Shown in pieces: positions 57,221-64,000 of a stretch of 64,000 bases of DNA. A model generated the notes under the pieces. It was given only the letters and a program-made list of their open reading frames with translations. It was not told where the DNA came from and made no database searches. The position numbers and the translations under genes are program-made. How positions within the stretch are numbered: the first letter of the stretch is position 1; the number at the start of each line of letters is the position of its first letter. Source of the DNA: Rhodococcus spongiicola (GTDB taxonomy: Bacteria; Actinomycetota; Actinomycetes; Mycobacteriales; Mycobacteriaceae); assembly GCF_004011835.1 (NCBI RefSeq), contig NZ_RKLN01000005.1, forward strand, positions 62,001 to 126,000. The letters are read 5' to 3'.

Positions 57221-57241
57221 AGAACGACTTTCCCGGGCGCA

Positions 57242-57260
57242 TTAGGGTTGGCTAAACTCA
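57242..57260 (+). promoter_or_regulatory. IdeR/DtxR iron box
   Basis: TTAGGGTTGGCTAAACTCA matches 15 of 19 positions of the mycobacterial IdeR consensus TTAGGTTAGGCTAACCTAA. It ends 25 bases before the start of the siderophore-interacting protein gene, so iron-loaded IdeR would block its promoter. Confidence 0.8.
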
Positions 57261-57285
57261 CGCCGGATTCGCGGGACGGGATGCA

Positions 57286-58128
57286 ATGGCCAAACGCTCA
57301 AAGTTCGTAAAGCCCGAACAGCGCGAGATCGTCTCGGCGCACGTGCTCGGCAGCAAGCAGATCAGCCCGAACTTCGTCCGGGTCACGATCGGCGGCGACG
57401 GCCTGCACGGGTTCACGCCCATGGGCTTCGACCAGTGGTTCCGGATGTTCATTCCCGGACCCGAACAGACGGGCTTCCGACTGCCGACCACCACCGGCAA
57501 TCTCTGGTACGCCCAGTTCAAGCTGATCCCCAAGGACGTCCGGCCGACGCTGCGGAACTACACGGTCCGCGAGTTCCGTCCCGAAGGCGGGGTCTTCGGT
57601 GACGGCCCGGAACTCGATATCGACTTCACCTCGCATGGTGACCTGGGCCCGGCGTCGGCGTGGGCCAACTCGTGCGCCACGGGCGATCCCGTGGGCCTGC
57701 TCGACGAGGGGCTGATCTACAACCCCACCCCCGACGCCCGCTGGCACCTGCTGGTCGGCGACGAGAGCGCGCTGCCCGCGATCGCCGGGATCCTCCGGTC
57801 GGTCGACCCCACGCTGCGGGTGCGCGCGTACGTCGAGATCCCCGACTCCGACGACATTGCGGCCGCCCGGGACGTCGCGGCGAGCGACAACGTCGACCTG
57901 CAGTGGCTGGTGCGCGAGAGCGCGATCGCCCGTCCGGGTGCGCTGGCGCTGGAGACCATCATGGCGTCGGATTTCTCGGATCTGCCGGGGGGCCCGTTCT
58001 ACACGTTCGTCGCCGGCGAGAGCGACCTGGCTACGGGGGTACGACGCCACCTCGTCGCCGACCGGAACGTGCCCAAGTCCGACATCGCCTTCACCGGCTA
58101 CTGGCGTCACGGTCACGCCTCGAATTGA
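57286..58128 (+). CDS. siderophore-interacting protein (FAD-binding ferric-siderophore reductase)
   Basis: A 280-residue cytoplasmic reductase that releases iron from siderophores. The FAD-binding domain has FVRVTIGGDGLHGF, the RxYxV motif as RNYTVREF, and HGDLGPASAWANSC; the C-terminal domain has LLVGDESALPAIAGIL, FVAGE and the final TGYWRHG, all typical of the SIP (ViuB-like) family. ATG 57286. An IdeR box precedes it, so it should be induced when iron is low. Confidence 0.92.
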   Translation: MAKRSKFVKPEQREIVSAHVLGSKQISPNFVRVTIGGDGLHGFTPMGFDQWFRMFIPGPEQTGFRLPTTTGNLWYAQFKLIPKDVRPTLRNYTVREFRPEGGVFGDGPELDIDFTSHGDLGPASAWANSCATGDPVGLLDEGLIYNPTPDARWHLLVGDESALPAIAGILRSVDPTLRVRAYVEIPDSDDIAAARDVAASDNVDLQWLVRESAIARPGALALETIMASDFSDLPGGPFYTFVAGESDLATGVRRHLVADRNVPKSDIAFTGYWRHGHASN

Positions 58129-58189
58129 GCTCACGCTCGGGCCGGACCGCATCCACGAACAGGCCGAAACAGACGGAGCCGTAACGACT

Positions 58190-58222
58190 GCGGGCCCGCC
58201 CGGATTCACCGGACGGGCCCGC
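58190..58222. terminator. terminator between the SIP gene and the DUF6918-like gene
   Basis: GCGGGCCCGCCCGG and CCGGACGGGCCCGC form a 14-bp stem with one wobble pair and a five-base loop. It lies between two convergent genes and can serve both. Confidence 0.75.
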
Positions 58223-58241
58223 GGACTCGGTCGTGCTTCAA

Positions 58242-58694
58242 CTACGCGGCGTGCTTCTGCACCAGGTCACCAAGGCGCGGCAGGGCCTCGGTCACGTGCT
58301 TCTTGGCTGCCGGACGCAGCGTCCCGTAGACCTTCTTGATCGCACCGCGGTCGCTGGCCTCGATGCGGTCGTCGGTGACACCCAGCAGCGCGTCCGAGAC
58401 GGCGTCGCCGCGCGCGGTCAGGAACGCCGAGAAGCTCGCCTCACCGCTGGCGCCGAATTCCTGCCAGAACGGCTCGAGGCGCACGACGAACTCCGGCAGC
58501 AGTCCCTCGATGGCGTCCGGCACGATCGACGGACCGAGCTTCTTGACGGCCGAGTACCCGCCCTTCAGCGCCAGCCCAGACGCGCCCGTCTTGTCCGAGA
58601 CCTCCGCATCGACGAGCGCCTCGACGTCCGCGCGAACCGCGGGCATCCGTGCGTCGTCCAGCAAGGTGTCGTTCAGCGCTGCAACCACTTTCAT
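58242..58694 (-). CDS. DUF6918-like conserved protein
   Basis: A 150-residue soluble helical protein. ATG 58694 (MKVVAALNDTLLDDARMPAV) is preceded by GGAGGC. It continues VEALVDAEVSDKTGASGLALKGGYSAVKK and ends LPRLGDLVQKHAA. I associate it with a conserved actinobacterial family (DUF6918) of unknown function. It has its own promoter region and terminator. Confidence 0.65.
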   Translation of the reverse strand: MKVVAALNDTLLDDARMPAVRADVEALVDAEVSDKTGASGLALKGGYSAVKKLGPSIVPDAIEGLLPEFVVRLEPFWQEFGASGEASFSAFLTARGDAVSDALLGVTDDRIEASDRGAIKKVYGTLRPAAKKHVTEALPRLGDLVQKHAA

Positions 58695-58743
58695 GCCTCC
58701 ATATCGATTTGTCCATTTCTGACCGCGCACGACCCTATACGAC

Positions 58744-59781
58744 TCATTCGTCCCATGCGTCACCGCTCACGGCCAGCAGTTCGTAGCAGCGCCGTAGCCG
58801 GGCGAGCCACCACTGCGCGCGCTCGGGCGGCGCGCCCAGTTCGGCGAGACGCGTCTGGTCCGGGGCGATGGGATGCGCGGCGAGGCTGCCATCCGCCACC
58901 TGACGGGGCTCGGCGACGTCGGTGACGAACAGACCCCCGGTACCCAGTCCGCACGCGTACGGCAACGCCGGAAGCGCCGCGGCCGCGGCCAGTCCCGCGT
59001 TCATCCCGACAGCGGTGTCGAGCGCACTGGACACAACGACCGGCACACCGTGCCCGGCGAGGTCGTCAGCGAGCGAGAGCAGGCGGCGCATCCCGCCGAG
59101 CGGCGCCACCTTCACGACCGCGACATCGGCACCGCCGGTGCGCACCACCTTGAGGGGATCCTCGGCGCGGCGGATACTCTCGTCGGCCGCGATCGGCACA
59201 CGCCGCCGGCCGTGCCGGTTCATGACCTCAGCCAGACGCCGTCGGACCTCGACGAGTTCGGGCACCGTCGCGCAGGGCTGCTCGGCGTACTCGAGCGGGC
59301 CATCGGCGGTGAGCGCGTCCAGCGCGGTGACCGCCTCGTCGACGGTCCAGCCACCGTTGGCGTCGACGCGGACGTTGTCGATCAACTCGCGGACCGCGGC
59401 GACCCGGGCGACGTCTTCGGCCAGGGTCTGTCCATTCTCGGCAACCTTCACCTTCGCCGTGCGGGCGCCGGGGAAGGGGGCGAGGATTTCGGGGACCTGC
59501 TGTGGGGCGATCGCGGGAACGGTCGCATTGATCGGCACCCGCTCGCGCAGCGGCGTCGGCGGACCGAGCCACGCGGCCTCGATCGCGGCGCGCAGCCAGG
59601 TGGCGGCCTCGGCGTCGTCGTACTCGGGGAAGGGCGCGAACTCCCCCCAGCCGGCCGGGCCCTCGAGGAGCACGGCCTCACGAGTGGTGATGCCGCGGAA
59701 GCGAACCCGCATCGGCAGGCTCACCACCCGCGCCCCCGCCAGGAGGTCGGCGAGGGACGGGCCCCCGAACGGAACCGTCAC
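58744..59781 (-). CDS. menC: o-succinylbenzoate synthase (MenC)
   Basis: A 345-residue enolase-superfamily enzyme that dehydrates SHCHC to o-succinylbenzoate. The KxK pair is in AKVKVAENG, metal ligands are VRVDANGGWT (Asp), PLEYAEQPC (Glu) and IAADESIR (Asp/Glu), and the second catalytic Lys is in VAVVKVAPLGG. GTG 59781 overlaps the upstream thioesterase stop as GTGA; the longer open frame is a shadow. Confidence 0.92.
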   Translation of the reverse strand: MTVPFGGPSLADLLAGARVVSLPMRVRFRGITTREAVLLEGPAGWGEFAPFPEYDDAEAATWLRAAIEAAWLGPPTPLRERVPINATVPAIAPQQVPEILAPFPGARTAKVKVAENGQTLAEDVARVAAVRELIDNVRVDANGGWTVDEAVTALDALTADGPLEYAEQPCATVPELVEVRRRLAEVMNRHGRRRVPIAADESIRRAEDPLKVVRTGGADVAVVKVAPLGGMRRLLSLADDLAGHGVPVVVSSALDTAVGMNAGLAAAAALPALPYACGLGTGGLFVTDVAEPRQVADGSLAAHPIAPDQTRLAELGAPPERAQWWLARLRRCYELLAVSGDAWDE

Positions 59782-60425
59782 GGCTGTCCGGGCAGCAACT
59801 GAATCATGAGAGCCTCGCAGTCGGCGAGGATGTTTCCGTCGAGGTCCTTGAGTTCGGCGGTGCACATGAGCTTGCGGCCCTCGACTCGGTCGACGCGGCC
59901 CTCGACCACCAGTTCGGTCTCGATGGGCGTGACCTTGCGATAGTTGACGTGCAGGTACCCGGTGCGGGCAATGGGATGCCCCGACGCGTGGACAACCATG
60001 CCGAACAGGTCGTCGAACAGCAGCGCGATGGTGCCGCCGTGCGCGGCCCGGTTGCCGCCGCGGTGGAACATCCGGAACTTGCCGCGCAGGCGGACACCGT
60101 CGGCGCTGCGCTTCTCGTACTGCCACGGTAGGAGCAGCAGGCTGCCACGTCCGGGCAGGTGTGTGTTGAAGCCGGCCGGGGACTTGCCCTCCGGGACCCG
60201 GTGCGGCTCGAGCATCTCGCTCAGCGCGTCGATGCGGGCGATGGCCTCCTCGACGACGTCGTCGGGGATGTGGGTCGAGACGGCGAGGTCCTGCAGGCGG
60301 CGCAGCGATTCGACGAATTCTGCGTAGTTCGGCCCGGCCTTGACCGGCGTGAACATGGGGAAGCCGCCGTGATGTTCGTAGACGTCGTCCCCGGTGGTGG
60401 TGTCGGTCTGCAGTTGCTCGCTCAT
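59778..60425 (-). CDS. PaaI-type hotdog thioesterase, coupled to menC
   Basis: A 215-residue protein. The C-terminal hotdog domain carries the HGG motif in RAAHGGTIALLFDDLFGMVV and GYLHVNYRKVTPIETELVV. The N-terminal 90 residues form an extra helical part (FVESLRRLQDLAVSTHIPDDVVEEAIARID). ATG 60425 (MSEQLQTD). Its stop overlaps the menC start, so the two are translationally coupled. A role as the DHNA-CoA thioesterase of menaquinone synthesis is plausible but not shown. Confidence 0.78.
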   Translation of the reverse strand: MSEQLQTDTTTGDDVYEHHGGFPMFTPVKAGPNYAEFVESLRRLQDLAVSTHIPDDVVEEAIARIDALSEMLEPHRVPEGKSPAGFNTHLPGRGSLLLLPWQYEKRSADGVRLRGKFRMFHRGGNRAAHGGTIALLFDDLFGMVVHASGHPIARTGYLHVNYRKVTPIETELVVEGRVDRVEGRKLMCTAELKDLDGNILADCEALMIQLLPGQP

Positions 60426-60507
60426 AGCTGCACCGTAACGCCGTGCCCGGGTCGACCACGCGCGAGGTGACCTACGCCACTCCACCGCCAACGCCTATCC
60501 TCGCTTG

Positions 60508-61401
60508 GTGACCTTCGACCCGCAGCTCTGGCGTCCCGTACCCGGTTTCGAGAACCTCACCGACATCACATACCACCGTCATGTCACGGAGGGGATCGTC
60601 CGCATCGCGTTCGATCGCCCCGAGGTACGCAACGCGTTCCGTCCGCATACCGTCGACGAGCTGTACCGCACGCTCGACCACGCCCGCATGACCTCCGACG
60701 TCGGGTGCGTGCTCCTCACGGGGAACGGCCCGAGCCCCAAGGACGGCGGCTGGGCGTTCTGCTCGGGCGGCGACCAGCGCATCCGCGGTCGCAGCGGCTA
60801 CCAGTACGCGTCCGGCGAGACCGCCGACACGGTCGACAAGGCCCGCGCCGGCCGCCTGCACATCCTCGAGGTACAGCGCCTGATCCGCTTCATGCCGAAG
60901 GTCGTGATCGCACTCGTCAACGGGTGGGCAGCCGGGGGCGGACACAGCCTGCATGTCACATGCGACCTGACGCTGGCTTCACGCGAGCACGCCCGTTTCA
61001 AGCAGACCGACGCCGACGTGGGCAGCTTCGACGGCGGCTTCGGCAGCGCGTACCTCGCGAAGATGGTCGGTCAGAAGTTCGCCCGCGAGATCTTCTTCCT
61101 CGGCGACACCTACACCGCCGAGGAGATGCACCACATGGGCGCGGTGAACAAGGTCGTCGACCACGACCAGCTCGAGAATGTCGCGATCGAGTGGGGCAAG
61201 AAGATCAACGGCAAGTCCCCGCAGGCGCAACGCATGCTCAAGTACGCGTTCAACCTGACCGACGACGGACTGGTCGGCCAGCAGCTCTTCGCCGGCGAGG
61301 CAACCCGCATGGCGTACATGACCGACGAGGCCGTCGAGGGCCGTGACTCGTTCCTCGAGAAGCGGGACCCGGACTGGACGCCGTTTCCCTGGTACTTCTG
61401 A
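60508..61401 (+). CDS. menB: 1,4-dihydroxy-2-naphthoyl-CoA synthase (MenB)
   Basis: A 297-residue crotonase-fold enzyme that closes the second ring of menaquinone. MenB hallmarks are VLLTGNGPSPKDGGWAFCSGGDQRIRGRSGY, NGWAAGGGHSLHV, DADVGSFDGGFGSAYLAK and the end DPDWTPFPWYF. GTG 60508 or TTG 60505 is the start. It is divergent from the thioesterase-menC pair with about 80 bases between. Confidence 0.96.
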   Translation: MTFDPQLWRPVPGFENLTDITYHRHVTEGIVRIAFDRPEVRNAFRPHTVDELYRTLDHARMTSDVGCVLLTGNGPSPKDGGWAFCSGGDQRIRGRSGYQYASGETADTVDKARAGRLHILEVQRLIRFMPKVVIALVNGWAAGGGHSLHVTCDLTLASREHARFKQTDADVGSFDGGFGSAYLAKMVGQKFAREIFFLGDTYTAEEMHHMGAVNKVVDHDQLENVAIEWGKKINGKSPQAQRMLKYAFNLTDDGLVGQQLFAGEATRMAYMTDEAVEGRDSFLEKRDPDWTPFPWYF

Positions 61402-61438
61402 CCAACTCTGGACGTGCACCGGGCAGATCGACCCGCCG

Positions 61439-62143
61439 CTATCCCGTCAGGTCCTTCAAGCTCCCGAACGTGAGGGCGATGTCCCACGGTGCCACGCCCC
61501 AGGTGTGGATCGCCGCCGTGACAAAGACACCGGCAACCGACAGCGTCTTGTCGGAGGCCGGCGCCACCACGGTCGAGCCTGGCTGCTCGTGCGGGACCTC
61601 CGGCCAGAAGTCGGTACCGCGCGGCGCCGGGGCCGCTTCGAGCAGCGACATCGGTCCATCGCCCTGATCCATGACCGCAAATAGGCAGTACGGTTCGGTC
61701 GGGGCGTCCCAGCCACCCAGTTCCGCGACGTAGTATTCGCCTCGGTCGGCGGCCGACACTGCTACTGCGCTGAGGAATCGGTCCATGTCGTACCACGGGT
61801 TCGCCTCCGGTCGGGTCGGCTCACCTAACTGGACGACATTGACCTCGACCTCCACCTCCACCTCCGACCTCCCCGCCCCGGACGCGTACCGACTCTGCAC
61901 CAGCAAAGTTCCGTCGTCAGAGTTCAGGAATACAGCCTCTCGGAAACGGTCGTTCGGCATCGGAGTACGGCCAACCAGCCCGCGACCGAGCACCCCGCTC
62001 AGCCAGTCGGGGTCCTCGACACTCCACAGCCTGCTCCCCTCGCTCGTCCAGGTCCGGATCAGCCCACCCGCGACGGGACTGATCATCGCGGTGTTCAAGG
62101 TCGCCCCCTGCTCGATCCCCCGCAGCGCCTCGTCCGACGTCAT
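61439..62143 (-). CDS. uncharacterised 234-residue protein
   Basis: ATG 62143 (MTSDEALRGIEQGATLNTAM). No signal or membrane segment. It contains a Glu-Val run (SEVEVEVEVNVV, residues about 93-104) from a CTC/CAC-type DNA repeat, and aromatic-rich segments (NPWYDMDRFLSAV, GEYYVAELGGWDAPTEPYC). The C-terminus AAIHTWGVAPWDIALTFGSL looks like a hydrophobic core. No family is recognised. It is convergent with menB. Confidence 0.65.
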   Translation of the reverse strand: MTSDEALRGIEQGATLNTAMISPVAGGLIRTWTSEGSRLWSVEDPDWLSGVLGRGLVGRTPMPNDRFREAVFLNSDDGTLLVQSRYASGAGRSEVEVEVEVNVVQLGEPTRPEANPWYDMDRFLSAVAVSAADRGEYYVAELGGWDAPTEPYCLFAVMDQGDGPMSLLEAAPAPRGTDFWPEVPHEQPGSTVVAPASDKTLSVAGVFVTAAIHTWGVAPWDIALTFGSLKDLTG

Positions 62144-62330
62144 CCGCTTCCTCCCTTTTGTCGCACCGAACCGGGTCGGTGGTGCCCTTCAGACGGGCAA
62201 CACGCCAACGTATCCGCAAACTCCGACAGATCCGCAGGGCTTAGCCGCGGGCGCGAGACCGACGACGAGACCGATGTCGGGACCCATTACCCCTTGGTGA
62301 CCCCCGCCGATCGGGTGTGCAATGGGGGAT

Positions 62331-62954
62331 ATGAGCGGCGAGAAGACGTTCAAGGTCGACGGTGTCCGACTGTCCGGCTCACTGACCGATCCGGTCGGCG
62401 ACATGCCGGTGGTGGTGTTCGCGCACGGCAGCGGCAGTGGCCGGTTCAGCCCTCGGAACCGCCACGTGGCCAGGCTCCTGCAGGACGTCGGCCTCGGAAC
62501 ACTGCTGTTCGACCTGCTCGCCCCGGACGAGGAGGGGGACCGCCGGCTGGTGTTCGACATTCCGCTGCTGTCGGCGCGGCTGTGTGAGGTGACGATGCAG
62601 TTGCTTGACGGGGTGCGGACAATCGCATACTTCGGCGCGAGCACCGGCGCCGGCGCGGCCCTGCACGCCGCCGCCGAGCCCGATGCCGACATCACCGCGA
62701 TCGTCTCCCGCGGCGGACGCCCGGACCTGGCGGGATCGCGGCTGTCGGCGGTGCGCGCGCCGACGCTGCTTCTGGTCGGTTCCCTCGACACGACGGTGAT
62801 CGATCTGAATCGGCAGGCCGCCGAACTCCTCGAGTGCGAGCACGAGCTCGTGATCGTGCCCGGCGCCACGCACCTGTTCGAAGAGCCAGGCACCCTCGAC
62901 GCCGTCGCGGATCACGCCCGGAGTTGGTTCGTCGCACACGCGCACAACCCGTGA
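62331..62954 (+). CDS. alpha/beta hydrolase, dienelactone-hydrolase type
   Basis: A 207-residue hydrolase. The core reads VVVFAHGSGSGRFSPRNRHVARLL (oxyanion region), the nucleophile elbow is GASTGAG, the acid is in LLLVGSLDTTVI and the His in VPGATHLFEEPG. ATG 62331 (MSGEKTFKVDG) is preceded by TGGGGGAT. The family is often linked to phosphoribosyltransferase domains; here it stands alone before the recQ remnant. Confidence 0.8.
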   Translation: MSGEKTFKVDGVRLSGSLTDPVGDMPVVVFAHGSGSGRFSPRNRHVARLLQDVGLGTLLFDLLAPDEEGDRRLVFDIPLLSARLCEVTMQLLDGVRTIAYFGASTGAGAALHAAAEPDADITAIVSRGGRPDLAGSRLSAVRAPTLLLVGSLDTTVIDLNRQAAELLECEHELVIVPGATHLFEEPGTLDAVADHARSWFVAHAHNP

Positions 62955-62967
62955 GGGATCGTCCCGG

Positions 62968-63748
62968 ATGCCGCTACGAATCCCTGACGCCCCCCGTCGC
63001 ACCGACGACCTGCGACGCGTCGCCCGGGAGGACTTCGGCTGGGAGCAGCTCAAACCCGGCCAGCTCGAGGCGATGGCGCCGATACTCGACGGCCGCGACG
63101 TGGTGGCCGCGATGCGACGGCACCGACGCACTCGCGTTGCTTTTCTACCGCCCGGAGGATCTGACCCTGCGCACGTTCTTCGCCTCGAGGCACCCCCGGG
63201 AAGACGCACTGCGCCGGATCTACCGAACTCTCCCGACCGAGCCGATCTCACTGCGCGAGTTGCGGTTCCGAACAGAACTATGCTCTCGGACCGTGACCAA
63301 CGCGGTCAACCTGCTGGCCCGCGCCGGGGTCGTCGGCGACGGGGAGTTCGGCATCGCATCCGCAGGTGTCGCAGAGGACGACGCGGTGACAGTGGCGCTG
63401 CACGTCGCCGCGACCGACCGGAGGAGGGACCGCTCCCGTGTCGAGATGATTCAGGGCTACGCCGAAACCCGCGGGTGTCGTCGCCGGTTCCTCCTCGAGT
63501 ACTTCGGCGAGCACCCCGACCGATCGTGCGGTAATTGCGACCGCTGCGACGAAAACGATAGCTCGCCAATACGTTTCGAACGCTCACCGTTTCCCGTCGA
63601 CACCCGAGTGACTCACCGGGACTGGGGCGCCGGCGTGGTGATCCGCACCGAAACCGACCGGATCACCGTCCTGTTCGACGAGCACGGCTACCGGACGCTG
63701 TCACTGGATGCGCTGGAGAGTACCGAGCTGCTGCGGGCATCAAACTGA
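62968..63748 (+). pseudogene. recQ-type helicase pseudogene with internal deletion
   Basis: The first 48 codons (MPLRIPDAPRRTDDLRRVAR, then FGWEQLKPGQLEAMAPILDGRDVVAAM) match the RecQ N-terminus up to the point where the Walker A loop should begin. The sequence then jumps at about 63113-63121, with a change of frame, to the end of the helicase core (TDALALLFYRPEDLTLRTFFAS) and the RecQ zinc region (RVEMIQGYAETRGCRRRFL, EYFGEHPDRSCGNCDRCD), followed by a beta domain (THRDWGAGVVIRTETDRI). Most of the helicase, including Walker A and the DExH box, is missing. The rest has no ATPase and must be inactive. Confidence 0.85.
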
Positions 63749-63795
63749 CGCGGCGACGCGCCGAGTCGATCGACGCGCCACGCTGCGTCACCGGA

Positions 63796-64000
63796 TCAGG
63801 ACATAGACATGGATCCGTACAGCAAGGCCACAGGCAACTGCGGCATCACCAGGGAACTGACCAGCATGCTACCGATCGCCGGAGCGACGAAATCCATCGG
63901 ACCCGGCGGCGGCGGCGGTGGCGGAGCCGGCGGGTCAGGCAGTCGGGTCCAGGTGCCGCACCGACTCGACTTGAAGGCAGTGTCGCTGTAGTAGATGCGA
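63796..64000 (-). CDS. C-terminal end of a proline-rich protein (partial)
   Basis: The minus strand has an open frame from the window edge to TGA at 63796-63798. The visible 67 residues read YYSDTAFKSSRCGTW, TRLPDPPAPPPPPPPGPMD, then FVAPAIGSMLVSSLVMPQLP and ALLYGSMSMS. A poly-Pro linker followed by a hydrophobic tail is typical of exported actinobacterial proteins. The N-terminus is outside the window and no family is recognised. Confidence 0.55.
   Translation of the reverse strand, partial: RIYYSDTAFKSSRCGTWTRLPDPPAPPPPPPPGPMDFVAPAIGSMLVSSLVMPQLPVALLYGSMSMS

Overview
The window comes from a high-GC, mycolic-acid-forming actinobacterium of the Mycobacteriales, most likely a Rhodococcus (including Prescottella) or close relative. 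Evidence seen here is a complete yrbE/mce operon with its Mkl-type ATPase, mycolate-type FAS-II dehydratase genes hadA and hadB, an IdeR-like iron box, a menaquinone cluster with the menJ reductase, and frequent GTG starts. Gene order rpmG-hadAB-trpT-secE-nusG-rplK-rplA-rplJ-rplL-mkl-...-rpoB-rpoC-...-rpsL follows the Mycobacterium tuberculosis order (recalled, not searched). The genus is an inference.

Left part (1-22.7 kb), nearly all on the minus strand. A partial rpsL is followed by an accessory block of roughly 0.6-7.7 kb: a DUF3558 lipoprotein pseudogene with two in-frame stops, an Imm-5-like gene, a 1.6-kb tandem array of small ORFs, Shine-Dalgarno (SD) sites and GNRA-capped hairpins, an amidase, a methyltransferase and a second DUF3558 gene whose lipobox lies in another frame. 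Next come a TetR regulator and a 38-residue peptide gene. An operon follows that resembles acyclic-terpene or branched-acid degradation (TIGR03084 protein, AtuA-like protein, two acyl-CoA dehydrogenases, biotin-dependent carboxylase alpha and beta, enoyl-CoA hydratase). A DHA2 exporter, a quinone-oxidoreductase-like enzyme, an acyl-ACP thioesterase-like protein and a small membrane protein complete this part.

Middle (22.7-48.9 kb), minus strand. The core information-processing block holds rpoC, rpoB, two Mce-associated proteins, mceFEDCBA, yrbEB, yrbEA, the Mkl ATPase, rplL, rplJ with a leader, rplA, rplK, nusG, secE, tRNA-Trp, hadB, hadA, rpmG and tRNAs Met, Thr and Tyr. The mce operon sits between rplL and rpoB. 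hadC is absent.

Right part (49-64 kb), mixed strands. It holds yajQ, htpX, a polyprenyl diphosphate synthase, menJ, menG/ubiE, a PAP2 phosphatase, a DUF3592 protein, menD, a flavin-reductase-like protein, an iron-regulated siderophore-interacting protein, a DUF6918-like protein, menC overlapping a PaaI-type thioesterase, and menB. An uncharacterised protein, an alpha/beta hydrolase, an internally deleted recQ pseudogene and the end of a proline-rich protein follow. Together menB, menC, menD, menG, menJ and the prenyl synthase make and modify menaquinone; hadAB and the mce system serve the mycolate envelope and lipid import.

All calls come from reading the translations and the DNA. No database search was run, so family names rest on recognised motifs and length.
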